Assembly (NCBI GenBank): GCA_025345505.1 | Contig: JANVCC010000072.1 | Span: 1,838,451 to 1,902,450, forward strand | Origin: Todiramphus chloris collaris | Lineage: Eukaryota > Chordata > Aves > Coraciiformes > Alcedinidae | DNA: 64,000 bases | Reading direction: 5' to 3' | Shown here: piece after piece, positions 23,233 to 35,600 of the stretch | Numbering within the stretch: position 1 is the first letter of the stretch | Layout of the letters: every line of letters begins with the position of its first letter | Translations under genes and position numbers: made by a program | The notes under the pieces: model-generated | What the model saw: the letters and a program-made list of their open reading frames with translations, nothing else | Told to the model about the DNA's origin: nothing | Database searches by the model: none

Positions 23233-26200
23233 AGCAGGGATAGCATATAAGAGAAACACTCTTCTGTTTTAAGTAAGGCCTGTAGAAGCTTTGGGTCCTG
23301 TGAGATGGCTGGTTTGGTCACCAGGGTACAGTCACAGAAAGGAGCAGTTACGTGGGAAGTGACTTGGTCGTGCACAGCAACCCTAACAAAATCATTTTCC
23401 TGCTGCAGTAGGCTAAATGCTAGTACCTGGAGTAAATACACGATTTCTTCAACGTGGGTTGTGCTTTAGGTAAGTGGGTAATTTGTTAGTTCTTCAAGGG
23501 TTTCGGTAACATCGAGGTTTGGTCACTTTGAAGATGACTGTTCTCACCAGCAGGTTACAGATGTGACCTGGAGTGAAACAGGGGGAGCAAGGTGGTCTTC
23601 GTCACAGAAGTTGTGTTTCTGTAGAAGCTTCTTGTGAGTTAAAAGTAGAAATAACTTGGTGTCAAGAGGATGTGGGGCTTTTTGTGCCGTGAGATATTTT
23701 GTCCCCTTTAAATAGCATATCCTGCTGTGGAGACGAGAGCCTCTGCCCAGCATCTTCATCGTGCAGTGGGCTTCCTGAGAGTATGTGTGTGAGGAGGGGA
23801 CAAGCTGAAGGTGTTGTGGCATTTTGAAAGTTGAGTTTGTTTTATTTGGAGAGGCTGCTAAACCCTGCTTATGGTGCAGCTCTGTGTAGTTAATTTTTCT
23901 TTAAAGGATGGGGTTAAAAGTTCCTTTGTGTGTCCGGACAGTTTTTTAATGCAGCAGCTCCTTGGGTTGTCTGCGCGTGAGCGGAAGAGGTGAGCCTCTT
24001 CGAACTTCAGCTTTTGCAGCTTAGGGATGGCTTCTCTTTTGTATTGCTGGAATCTGTTCTTTTTCAAGGCTTCATTATTATTTGTGATCATGATACTTTC
24101 CAGGTAGTTTCTCATTATCCATTTCTGAACTTCCTTCCCTTCTCAGAAAAGGCTAGTGAAGGTAAATGAGCGTTAGTGTGCACAGGGTATCAGGTAGATT
24201 TCTTGGTTTTAGTTCTTTAAAAACATGTAAGAAAAATGTCAGAGTGCTTCTTTTTAGAAGTTTAATCTGCTAGGGTGGGAAAACGTAACTCATGCCTTGG
24301 ATGGGTGGAATAATCCATCAGCAGTCTCTTTTTTTACTACCTTATTTGAGGCTGGTAGGTGAGGATTTGTTGTGTGTTCTAGATGAAAGTGTCAATCTAG
24401 AAGAGGTGTGATAATCTTGTCTTTCTCAATAGTCCTTACCTTATCCCAAGTTTTTGCTTTAAGTCCCATAAGTGATTATTTTCATACCAAGCTGAAAATA
24501 CAGTCTTCAGCACAAGTTCTGGTGTCATGTGTCTTGGTTTCAAGCCATGGTGATGATTAAAAGATCCTGGTTAGAGTTGTTTTCTCTTAGGTTGTCCTAG
24601 AGAACAGTTAATTGAAACCTTTTAGCCTTTTCTCCCTGTGTTTTCTTCTCCCAGTGACTTGTATTTTGAAAGCTTTCGTGGTGACCTTGAACCGAGTTTG
24701 CTGTTTATTGGCAGGGAGCGCTGAGTTGGGAGCTGTGGAGCAGGGAGTCCTTCCTCCAGGTCACTGCAACTTCCCACCAAGAGCTGGCTTTGCTGAAGCT
24801 CATCAGTGTGTGGGGGGTGTTGGCAGTTTTTTGGCTGTTGTGGACTAACAAAAGCACTTAGCGTGCTGTAATTTGCATATAATTCATATAAAACTGTAAG
24901 TGTAAGAAGTAGTGCATATTGATTTGTACCTGCAGAAAAGGGTGTTCTTCTGGTCTGTCTCCTTTGCAGTCTGCTGACTGATTCCCTTCCCCACTTCACG
25001 GGGAACGTGGGATTATGAAGTAATTTTAGGCTGGCTCTATAACTGACCCCTTGCTTTCTAAGTCCGAAGCAGCTGTTGATTCAGCTTTGGTGCTTGGAAA
25101 GGCTGTGTCTTGGTGGTGTGGTGTTAGATGGCAGGGGTTATTTGGCAACGAACCCTCATTCCAAATCCAGCCCTTTGGCAGCAAGGCATCTGAATTTGAT
25201 TTTTGTGAGCCTAGGACTACAGCAAATACACTGCAAACAAACCAGAGCAAAAAACCAAACCAACAAAACACCACACACAAAAAAAAGAGGGTTTTATTTT
25301 GTTTTGGGTTTTTTTTCCTAATCTTTTGCATTCCCTCTTCAGTAGATAATAGCTGGGGCAAAACAACAGCAGAGTGACACCTCTGTGTTAGCCGAGGCTG
25401 TAGGAGAAGTGAAACCACTCACTTTACCTGCAAAGCTCACTTCCAAGTGCTGTGAGTTGCCATGTGGTAGTAGCTCGCTGGAATGGGGATATTTGGGAAG
25501 AAAAAGGAGGGGGGGGAAAAAGGTGGCTAGATCTTAATGCTGAATAAAATGTGCAAAGAGTGGGTGATTTGTGTTTTTCCATGTGAATTGGTACTGCTGC
25601 TTGGAATCTTTGAGAGAAACAAGGTGTGTGTTGAAAGATATATTAAAAATATGTATCCTGCTGATTTAATTTGAGTCTTCTGCTGTTCCCTGGGAGGAAA
25701 AAAAAAATGAAATGAATACTTCTATTTCCTGATCATTTTAAGCAAATGTGCTTTCTACTTGGGGCAGTGTCTAAGCACTTTCCTTCCCATTGCCCCCCTC
25801 CTTTCTCTTCAGCTCCCCATCTTCTCTCCAGAGAAGAGTGACAAGCATTTGAGTCCTCAGAAAGCTCAATAAAGAAGTTAGTGATGATTATTCTGATTGA
25901 AGAACCAAAAGATGACTTGAGCTTTCTGTTAAGAAAATACTTTCTCACTGATCAAACTGGGAGCCACTGAAGAGGGTAATGGAAGAGGTCAGCCTTTTTC
26001 CTTTGACTGGTATCTGATGAAAACAGCATAGGTGTACTTGCCCGCGTGCCTCGATGCAGCACAATTAAATCTCATCAAGTTTTCTTTAATAAGGCAGTTT
26101 ATGTTTTGTCCTGACCTTCTGCAGATCAAAATAATTTCAGTTTTGGTGGCCTTGTAGTTCTGCTAACTATAAAAATGATCGACGCAGTGCTCGCCCGTTG

Positions 26201-28081
26201 TAACTAATGCTATAAAGCACAATAAAGACAACTCAGAAATGGTGCTGGCTAATATCTTTAATAGATTCTTCTGTCTTGATACAAGCTGGTGTGTGCAGAG
26301 CTTAAAAAAAGGTCAGTTGAGTTGTATTTGTGGAAGCCCACTTGTCAGACTGTTTGTGTGGAACTAATTAAACTCTGAAAGCAGTAACTTAGGTTATTTT
26401 TCTTTTTAATCACACTTACCACTGAGCATGTGGATTTCTATAATCATGGGGAACATACTTACTTAGATGAGGCCTGATGAGAAGTTTTCATAGAAATTTG
26501 GTTGCAGAGAAACAGTTTTATCCATACCCTATCTTTTAAGGAAGTATGTGAGCTTTGATTCATAGGAAGAAGATTGGATCAGGTGGTTTCAGAATGAGAG
26601 AGTCTGAACCTTCTTCTGACCCAGTTTCAATGCAGTTACAGGCTGATGCTGTGGTGATGGCAGGCAGTGTAGACCTAACAGGAAAGGTAGGCGAACGTAG
26701 AGAACTTCACAAACTGGGATCATGTTGGGAAGTGCAGGCTGTTGACACTGGAGTATTGGCTACTCTGCTGTCCTTCAGGCCTGCTCAAAGCAGCATTTGT
26801 ACCAAAGGGTCTACATCAGCATCAGCCTTGCAGTAGCTGGAAAGGAAGGCACAGGAGAGGCATCTTCTGCATGCTGAGAGATGGATCTCTCCTTAGTCCT
26901 TGGCTCTGCCAGCTGTCTCGCCGCTCTGTCAGACGCGTGGTTCAGCTTCATGTCTGTACTCGGGGGGAGCAGAACTGGAGCAGATTGGTAGGAGTTTCTT
27001 TGCCTAACTTCTTCTCAGAGAGTTCTAGTGTAAAAAGATAGGCTAAAAAGTCGTCCACTGAGGTATGAATCACCATAGTGACTTCTTATTTTCAGTTCCC
27101 TATTGTATGCCTTGGGAATCTTACCTTTACAAGAGAAAACTTTATTTGCTGCTTGGAGAAAGATGAGAGGTGGTTTTAATCTGCAGCTGGAACACATGTT
27201 TATCGAGGCTTCCTGAAATACTGGCCTCCTTGCTTTAAGTTTTCTCTGGTGCACTTAGTCTTTCTCAGGAGCAGTTGTGAGGTGTGTGACTTGTCATCTG
27301 TGCTGGTCTGCCTGTGGATGTCATCTGAGCACGAGGAGTGCAGATGTGGTTTGAGTAGGTGAGGAGGGAGGGACTGGGGGGTCAGCAGGTGATGGGCCGT
27401 GAGCCGTGACTTGCTCCCTGCTCCTGGTTCGGGAGTTTGCCATGAAAGCAGCGGGGGTGCAAGCGCTGGCCTCTGCAAAATGTTTCTAGTAGGTAGATTC
27501 ATGGGTTTGGCCTGTGATTTAACATTTACGTACTGAAAAAAAGAAAAGAGAGCAATACTGAGCTGGGGTGCGGTGACTTCCTACGTGAGCATCAATTATA
27601 CCAGTTTTGTTTGTCGTGTTAACAATAACATGGGGCTCCAAGCTGCTCGGTTAAGTTGATGTTTCTGTCAGTATTAGAATCTGGAATGCTAGATGATACT
27701 TTCTTTTGCCATCTGGAGAGTAGACGCAGGAGATATAAAGAGAAACACGGGAATTAAACCGGGACGTGGTAAGAGAGGAAGCCTCCTGGTCTGTTGCTAG
27801 AGGCTGTCGGGAGCGGTGCTGGAGGTGCTGTCTGGGTGATGAAGAGAGCTGTCAGCTGGATGGAACATTCTTGCTTTTGAAAAAAGACTAATCTGTTGCT
27901 AAAAACTCTTAGGTGTTAATACTTATTTAAATGTAGCTCAAGTCAGTGCCTCTGAGCCAGCAGGTTCTGTTGGATATTTTAAGAAGTGCGGGGTTGGTAC
28001 CTTCCTTGGGGAAGGCTGCTGCTGAATCAGGCCTGTTCTAACAACACTTTTTTTTTTTCTTTTTCCTCCCCCTAATTTTAG

Positions 28082-28095
28082 GATACTTGTGAAAG
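28082..28095 (+). other. PLEKHF2: 5' UTR part of PLEKHF2 exon 2
   Basis: The acceptor AG is at 28080-28081 after a run of T and C. Only 14 untranslated bases separate it from the start codon. The start context, GAAAGATGG, has A at -3 and G at +4, which is a strong Kozak context. Confidence 0.85.
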
Positions 28096-28845
28096 ATGGT
28101 GGATCGCTTGGCAAACAGTGAGGCAAATACTAGAAGAATAAGTATAGTGGAAAACTGTTTTGGAGCGGCTGGTCAACCTCTGACAATTCCTGGTCGTGTT
28201 CTGATTGGAGAGGGAGTACTAACAAAGCTGTGTAGGAAGAAGCCCAAAGCAAGGCAGTTCTTCCTCTTCAACGACATCCTCGTCTACGGCAACATTGTCA
28301 TCCAGAAGAAGAAATACAATAAACAGCACATAATCCCTCTGGAAAACGTCACTATTGATTCCATCCAGGACGAGGGAGACTTACGGAATGGGTGGCTTAT
28401 CAAGACACCAACCAAGTCATTTGCAGTTTACGCTGCCACCGCCACAGAGAAGTCCGAGTGGATGAACCACATCAATAAGTGCGTTTCCGATCTGCTTTCC
28501 AAAAGCGGGAAGACTCCCAGCAATGAACATGCAGCTGTCTGGGTGCCAGACTCAGAGGCCACCGTGTGCATGCGCTGTCAGAAAGCAAAGTTCACGCCCG
28601 TCAACCGCCGGCACCACTGCCGCAAGTGCGGCTTTGTTGTGTGCGGGCCTTGCTCTGAAAAGAGGTTTCTCCTCCCCAGCCAGTCTTCCAAGCCCGTGCG
28701 GATCTGCGACTTCTGCTACGATCTGCTTTCTGCTGGTGAGGTGACTGCTTGCCAGTCCACTAGATCAGACTCCTACAGCCAGTCACCTAAATCGTCTTTA
28801 AATGATGTATCTGATGATGATGATGATGAAGACAGTAGTGATTAA
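28096..28845 (+). CDS. PLEKHF2: Pleckstrin homology and FYVE domain protein 2 (Phafin2)
   Basis: The 249-residue protein has the same length as human PLEKHF2 and is encoded in one exon. A PH domain spans about residues 35-131. A FYVE zinc finger spans about 145-210, with WVPD at 149-152, RRHHCRKCG at 171-179 and RIC at 202-204. All eight zinc cysteines are present (158, 161, 175, 178, 183, 186, 204, 207). The C-terminus is acidic (DDDDDED then SSD). From the family: both domains bind phosphatidylinositol 3-phosphate on early endosomes, and the protein acts in endosome fusion, receptor trafficking, macropinosome maturation and autophagy. The acidic tail is reported to restrain the PH domain. 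The start has a strong Kozak context right after the splice acceptor. There is no frameshift or missing key residue. Confidence 0.98.
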   Translation: MVDRLANSEANTRRISIVENCFGAAGQPLTIPGRVLIGEGVLTKLCRKKPKARQFFLFNDILVYGNIVIQKKKYNKQHIIPLENVTIDSIQDEGDLRNGWLIKTPTKSFAVYAATATEKSEWMNHINKCVSDLLSKSGKTPSNEHAAVWVPDSEATVCMRCQKAKFTPVNRRHHCRKCGFVVCGPCSEKRFLLPSQSSKPVRICDFCYDLLSAGEVTACQSTRSDSYSQSPKSSLNDVSDDDDDEDSSD

Positions 28846-30416
28846 GGACCAAACTTTTGTGTGTTTGGTTTTTTCCCCCCCACGTATTTGCAATTTGTTT
28901 CAAACCATACGAGCTGCTTTTGGGGAAGTCTGTAGTGAGGTTCCTCAGAAAAACCCTGTTCTAGCCATAAAATATGCCTGAGTATCTTCAGCTGCGATGT
29001 GCCTCAATCTATGAATTCTCTAGCCAATAGTTTTTTTCACTCCTCTGCAGGGATAGACTGTTGCAAATGTTATCAGAATATTTTCCAACTTCTTGTACTT
29101 GAGTTACATCTAGGTTAGACTTTTCTGGAAGACTGGAGAGTAAAATGGTCTTTCTTAATTTAACAACCCATACTTCCTAATGCTTCATGTTGATACGTTG
29201 TTACATGGGGGTTTTGTTCAGATATGGGGAGAACAGCTGTAAGCATGCATGGAACAGTCATGTTTTGGTTAATCCCTTAGACCATCATGTTTTTCTGTCC
29301 GTGGTATATAATAAGTTGAAATGTGACGTGACTTAGAAACTTAAATATCACAAAAGTTGGAAATGGTATTGTTTTGCTCTTATTTATGATTTCCTATGCC
29401 AAGCAGTGCCTTGTACCAATTGTGCTGATTCGGGAGGAAGCAAACCTGTTCTGTGTCGTCCGTATTTGCCTGATGCTGGTATCTGAGAGATCGATCGTTG
29501 GTGCTATTGAAAATAACTGCTGTGTTCAAAGTGGAGCTTTGACGAGGTCGTAACTGTACCCTGTGGTGAGTGACAGAGCCCCAAATCTCATGTCCTCGCC
29601 CATGCAGGCAGACCCGAAGACTCTGGAGAGTCCCACCGATTTCAGCAGGGTTCTCCTCGCAGGAGTTGCGGTGTGGGTCGGGATCTTGAGATGAAAAGCT
29701 TGGAGTGACACTTCACAGGGATTTAGAAGTCTTCTTTTCAAAACAGTTTCTAGGTTTCAAATTTGGCAAATGCACACTGAAATATTTGCTGGGAGGTAGA
29801 GCATTTGGGTGTGATAGCCTATACATTTTTTGAAGTAATTCCCAAAAATGACATGAAAGTGTTTCTTAAAACATTGTTGAGAGGACTGTCTGTGTTCTGT
29901 TCCCCCCCACCCCCCTCCCCGAGAGTTTTATTGGCTTGTTTAAAAATAACCTCATAATTTGAACAAAAAGCCTGCAAGTATCCTTATAAAACTGGCTTTC
30001 CTTTTTACACAGCTGACCTCAGGATAAATGTGAGATGCAAGTTACTTCATTCTACCTGTGTACCCGGGACCAAGAAAGATGTATTTAAGAACTACAATGA
30101 AATTGTCAGTGCAGAAAGTGTCTCGATCATAGTATTTGTTTTTATTTTGAGTAAGTTCTTGAATACAGAAATGTTATGTTCCCATGTCAGTGTAAAAGTT
30201 AGACTTGCAGAGACTTGTTGACCCCCCCCAAATTCTATGTTTCTGTATTTTTATAACAGTAGTGTCAATTTTGAAGCAGAAAAACCTCTTTGAAATAGTT
30301 GTATGAATATAGTAGCGACTGACTTTATACAAAAAAGTTTAACTTTTCTATCTCTTTATGTGACAATTTCTGCACTGTTTGCCTCGGTTGGCAATAATTG
30401 GGTTAAATATTTATTG

Positions 30417-30422
30417 AATAAA
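30417..30422 (+). terminator. PLEKHF2: Poly(A) signal AATAAA, proximal
   Basis: The canonical hexamer follows TATTTATTG and is the first AATAAA downstream of the stop codon that I found. Cleavage would fall near 30435-30445. Confidence 0.55.
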
Positions 30423-30491
30423 CAATCAATGCTGCATATTGCACTAGTCTCCCATTCTGTATGCTGTAAATGGCAGTCGTAGGGGCTTGTT

Positions 30492-30497
30492 AATAAA
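30492..30497 (+). terminator. PLEKHF2: Poly(A) signal AATAAA, distal
   Basis: A second canonical hexamer lies 75 bp further on, in GTTAATAAAGATCAG. Cleavage would fall near 30510-30520. Use of one or both cannot be told from sequence. Confidence 0.5.
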
Positions 30498-30670
30498 GAT
30501 CAGCAGAGCAGTTCAAAGCTGTAGCCTTCATGAGATTTCTGGTGGCTGAAGATGCACTTAGCATCTTTAGGGAGGCAGTCTGCAGTAATACTCTGCAATA
30601 CGTTGCTTCAGGTGAAAATTGCATTAATATTTTTAGCTTGGGTAGTTTCTAAAAATGTTTGGGTTTTTTT

Positions 30671-30700
30671 AAAAAAAAAAAAAAAAGAAAAGAAAAAAAG
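30671..30700. repeat. A-rich simple sequence
   Basis: Sixteen A are followed by GAAAAGAAAAAAAG. No LINE or retrocopy body is recognisable upstream, so I do not call it the tail of an insertion. Confidence 0.7.
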
Positions 30701-32653
30701 CAAAAGCACTGAAGAGTATTTGATCTGCTTTGAAATAAATACAAAAAGGGGAAAACGCCTTCTGACGGAGACTGGGGACCAGGAGGTAAAATTGTAATAT
30801 TGCCAGATAAGCAATAAACAATTGTGTCTGCTGAAAGGCTGCCTGAAAAAAGGAGTTCCATATCCCTGAAGGATGAGGGAATGGTGACCTGCAGCAGGAG
30901 AAATGGGCTGTTCTGAGGAGGCACTTTCAGGTGAGAGTGCTTACTTTTTGTACCTTTCTTACTCAGTATTTATATTTCAGGAATGGAGACTTGTCAGCTT
31001 CAGTTTTTCTACAGAATCAGAGTGCAAACTTCCCTTGTACATACCTTCTAGGGAATAACAATTGTTTTCTTCCTGATGCAATTGTTTCCTTTACCTTAAG
31101 CTGTCAAATATTAACTTGTCTTGTTAAAGAGTTCATCTCCGCGTGTACTTTCCCCTGTGTTTCTGTACATTGTACTTTTCAGGGGGTGGAAAGAGGGCTG
31201 CCAGGAGTTAGACTGCATCCTGTATTTTGCAGAATGGTCTTGTACCTACTTCAAATATCTTTTTATCTGTGAATTAAACTTGTACTGTGGGCACTGATCC
31301 CTGAAGCTGTAACCAAACCAATGTGTGCGTGTGGGATTTTTTTCATCTAAAGTTCACGTCCGGGGTCCAAGGTTTTTGAGAGAGTGCTTAAAACCAGCAG
31401 GAGTGCCCTATGGTAATACTTTTGTCCCTTGGTGGTAGTTGTTAAGTCCATTTTGTAAAGTTGTAAACATCAACTCATCTTGTATTTAGAAATTCCTGGA
31501 AGGGCTTGGTTTGTTCTCTGTAATCTTGTTCTGTCGAAGCATTTTGTTTACAAATACATGGTGTAGATTCAAGCCCGAGTGTTTTAGTTTTCTTTAACTA
31601 TGGGCCTTCAAGGTTGGCAGGAAATAAGATGACTTTTTTTTTTATCTTGACAAGTATTTTAGCAGCAAGTTTATTCACTGTCAGGAGGGATTAATAAATG
31701 CAGTATGAATATACAGGAGGAGATTTGTGACTAAATTGGAAATACATGTAGTTATGGATTTAGAAGCCACTTATGCATCTGAGTAACTGTTTAAAACCAG
31801 GATGCCCAGGTGTGTTGCAGAGTTCAGCTCTTGTTGGACCAGTGTCATTTGAGCTGCTGGAGGAGGCTGGAGGACCCTTCGCTTGCGGCAGGGTGCTGAG
31901 CAGCCCTGCCCCAGCACTGCAGGGCTCAGCTCAGCCCCCTTCAATCACCACTCTGAATGAAACTTCTCCCGGTAGCCAACCAGAGGGTAACTTGCTACTT
32001 CCCCCAGAAGTTCTGTTGCCAGGCTCTGCAGTCAACTCCTGCTTTGTCGAAGATGCTGCATTGAAGAAACAGGTACTGCTTTGCTTTAGCTCTCTTCACG
32101 GTTTTCACACTCTTTGCTGGCACTTTGTAGTTCATTTGCTGGAAATACTAAAGGGAAGGGAAGAGTCTCTCTTCTGGAGGTTTTAAATGACACCTACGAA
32201 TATTACCCTCTGCAACTCAACTACTGTTACCTTTAGATAATTTAGAGTTTTTCAGGTTTGATGCAGCTGAACTTCCTGGAGCTGATGAGTAATCCACGAG
32301 GGTCAAGCGCTGTTATTCTGTTTAAAATAAAGTTTGTCAAAATGAGTGGATTAATGAGCATCAGGTTTGCAGGGGGGCTTTTACGGCCTCTTCTCTAGCA
32401 GTCAGATTATGAAAATGGCACACAGAATTCTGGTACTTTTGTGGGGCTTTTCCCCCCAGGGGTTACGCTTCAGCTGATCTCTCAGTGCAAATGTGACCGT
32501 GGTTATCATAGTAGGTGGTTAATGTTTAAGTGGAAGCAGGTTAGGAATCGTATCATTGTGACTTCTGTGTCTTCCTGTAATTTCCCTGAACTAATAGAAG
32601 GCTGCCTGGTTCTTTTAGCAGGTAGAGCTGCAAAAAAGTCAGAGTACTGATTT

Positions 32654-32677
32654 CCCCCCCCCCCCCCCCCCCCCCCC
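32654..32677. repeat. Poly-C run (24 bases as assembled)
   Basis: An uninterrupted C homopolymer follows TTT and is followed by TCGAG. The true length is uncertain because such runs are prone to sequencing and slippage errors. It could form i-motif or G-quadruplex structures. Confidence 0.85.
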
Positions 32678-35600
32678 TCGAGTAGCACATCATTGTAGTA
32701 GATAGTAGAGAGTCTCTTGACTGTTTACTCCCTTTCTATTTGATGAAATCTGAGCTACATGCTTATGTCTGCAACCTGTCTCTTGCCAGTGCTGGCTCCC
32801 CTGACTCAGTGGGTAGCTGGAGCTCTCCCTGTGAAGAATCTCTGCTGTTTCCTTGCTGTGATTGAGTTTGGAGCTGGCGGGAGTGCAGCACAGCGACGGT
32901 GGGTCTGCTGTACTGTGATAGACAGCTCTGCTGTACTGTCTGCCTGAAAATATTCATAAGCTCTACCAGGAATAAGAACTCTGAACCTCAGTCTTCAGAG
33001 CAGAGATTTATTGCTTTCTAAATGACTTTCTAATTGTCTGCAATGCTACCTGTGCCCAAGAGTAAAAATGAAAATGCTTCAACCATGCTTGGACACATTT
33101 ACGATAATGACTAACAATGTAAATTGATTGAACTGACAGTGAAATAATCTGCTAAGGAGCAGGAGGCATTTCAGCGTCGCTTGTTGCATCTAACTTGTTT
33201 ATCCTGGCTAAACGGAATAATCTTTCCATTGGGATGAAGTTTTACATTTATAAAGCTGGCAGTTACTTCTATCTGGTATTTTTAGAAGCGCTCTCAGGTT
33301 AATTTCTGCAAGCATCAAAAGCTACCACATAACAGCAGCAGCAAACCCAAAGATCAGATTTCACACCCGCCCCCATTCAGGGTCTTTCTCAGTTACAAAG
33401 AGGGTAACTGGATTAAGTGGTAAGAACACACCTAAAGGAAACCTTTTAAAAATCCTTTTACACGAGGTGATTCCCCCAGCTTAAGTAGTTCAGGCAGAAG
33501 AGCTCATTCAGGTGTTCTGAGGCACAACATCAGTGGGTTCAAGGGCTTAAGCCTTTCAACAATCCTATCTTCAAGAGCATCTGTTGGCCTTTCTCAGGTA
33601 GTCTCTTGCTGATGAAATGTAGATGTGGTCAGCTCTGTTACAGGTGTGAGTGGCTTGCTGGCAGATCGTTTTAGCCACTGGCTAGACTTACTGTTCAGAT
33701 TTTTCTTTCCAAAAGCTGTTGCCTTTATGCAAACTTAATTGTAGTCTGCGTTGGAGTAAGAGTTAGGGCTTTGCTGGCTGCTTTTTCTACAGCCTGATGT
33801 TGCTGTTGAGCACTTCTAACCTGTGAGCTTGTGAGGGGTTTGCATAACAGCAGCAGCCTCTGAGAAAGCTGCCTAGCAGCAAAGGAAGGCGATCTGCTTT
33901 GTCTGCCTGAAATAGCAGCCGGTTCCTTCTGGTACCTGTTTGCCTCTGTCTGGCTCTGTGCTGTCTCTCAAGAGTGAAAGCTCCAAAATGAGCTGGGACA
34001 CCCGCTTCTGTATACGTAAATATATAGTTAGAGTAATTTACTTCCTTCCCCACCTGGCTGGCTTCGTACTTCCCCTATCAGGGTATTGCCCTGGAAGAGA
34101 AGATGAATAACCAAGGGCTGAGCCTGCCTCTCCTGTCTGACAGGGATGACGTGGGCGCTGTTGCGGTGTTACAGTGGGTTGTGGGATGTGTACATGGGTG
34201 CCAGGAGTAAGGAAGACAACAGAGCTAATTGATACACTGAGAAAACGAACTCGCTAATAAATTAGTATTTTCTGGAAGGGAAGACCTGGCTGCAGTTTGT
34301 CAGGAGTGTGAAAAGTGCTGTCTGTGGAGCTTACTGCCAGATGGAGAAGGAAAGGTGACAAACTTTGGTGAGAATGGGCTTTAGAGGGTCTGTAGTCTGC
34401 TCTGAGGCTTTTTTTTACGAAGCTAAATTTAATACTTAAAAAAAAATGTCAGTCTGTAGTAGGTCTGCAATAGTATTGCTCATTGTGTGCATCTGACCTG
34501 ACCTTTATTATAATATAACTTGGCATTTGGAGTAGAGGAGTCTTAAAGCTTGGGAGGACCAACCTGACTTTTAAATGAGAGAGTTCTGTGGTATTTTTAA
34601 CAGCACTGGAACAATAGCATGTGAGGGGAAGAACGTGTGAAGAAGCCCATTTTGAATACAGTTCTCTCTTGGCTTTTAGGGATGGATATAGCTCCTCCCA
34701 TAGGAGATCTCTGGAAGCAGAGGAAAGCGACCCTTTGTTGGGGTTCTTGCTTCCTGGTGTTTGTAGTACGTGTAATGAAAACGGTTTGTTGCCTCCCTTC
34801 ATGGAAGCTGAATGTGGCAAGTCCAACAAAAGTATTTCTTTTTGTGTATAAATCCATTTTACTTGTGGCAGGAAATATTTAGCATGATTCCAACGAGCAC
34901 AGTGCAGTTCTGTCCGTGCCTAGAACAAAGGAGGTCCCGTGTGCTTTGTAGTAGAAGCTGGTGGCTCCGGGCTTGCAGGTGATTGAGTATTGTGTAGCAG
35001 GTAAGTACAACTCTACCATGGTCTTATCCCCCTTTGTTCCAAAGGTTGGGAATAATTTGGGAAAGAAAAACAATTCCTGCTGTCACTGGTCAGTATATAC
35101 AAATTAATTTATTGCTGGGAAGTACAATGTGTAATCCTAAGTGGCATTTGTGTGCCGGAGGCTCTGTTGGTGTAGTTTGGGAGATATGTAACTTCCTGAC
35201 GTGGTGTCCCACGACTGCCCATGGGGAAGCAGCCACAGCTCCTCTGAAACACCCTGTGCCTGTCTGCTCTGGAAACGGGGTGCCCCGTGCTGTTGGCTGC
35301 TCTACACAAGCTCTTCAAAGTGCTGGGAGCTCTTTTGCTGTCTGTGCTTCTGCAAAACCCACCTGAGCGGGCTGGGTGGCGCGGAGCCGGTGAGGGGGTG
35401 CAGGGAGGATCACCCCAGGGGACAGATGGGTTTGGGTGGAGTTTGCACTTGGTTAGTAGAGTGAGCACAGAGCCTGCAACCTGCTCGTAGTGGCAAGCGT
35501 CAGCATGTCTTGTGCGTGTCGCCTGGCTTTGGCTGTGTGGGTGGGGCTGGGCAACCAGTACCTGGCACTGGAGCTGCTGCCTGAGCAGCTTTATCTGCAG

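Larger units (their letters stand above)
10173..28081 (+). other. PLEKHF2: Intron 1 of PLEKHF2
   Basis: The intron is bounded by the donor GG|GTGAGC and by an acceptor with a long pyrimidine tract ending CCTAATTTTAG|GATACTT. After the GC-rich first kilobase it is mainly AT-rich unique sequence. I recognise a TA-rich microsatellite at 17218-17239, a decayed CR1 patch near 19.44 kb and a better preserved antisense CR1 at 22.8-23.2 kb. No coding exon of another gene was recognised in it. Additional untranslated exons cannot be excluded. Confidence 0.6.
28846..30515 (+). other. PLEKHF2: 3' UTR of PLEKHF2 (end approximate)
   Basis: AT-rich sequence with many T runs follows the TAA stop and contains no further coding sequence. 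The end is placed after the two AATAAA signals at 30417-30422 and 30492-30497. The length of about 1.6-1.7 kb is reasonable for this gene. Further AATAAA motifs occur near 30.73 and 30.81 kb, so a longer form is possible. Confidence 0.6.

Noticed and set aside
22762-23250. 162-codon plus-strand frame
   Set aside because: It is the antisense shadow of the CR1 ORF2 tail.
30661-30700. A-rich stretch as the tail of a retroposed gene or LINE
   Set aside because: No matching body or target-site duplication was seen upstream, and avian CR1 does not end in poly-A.
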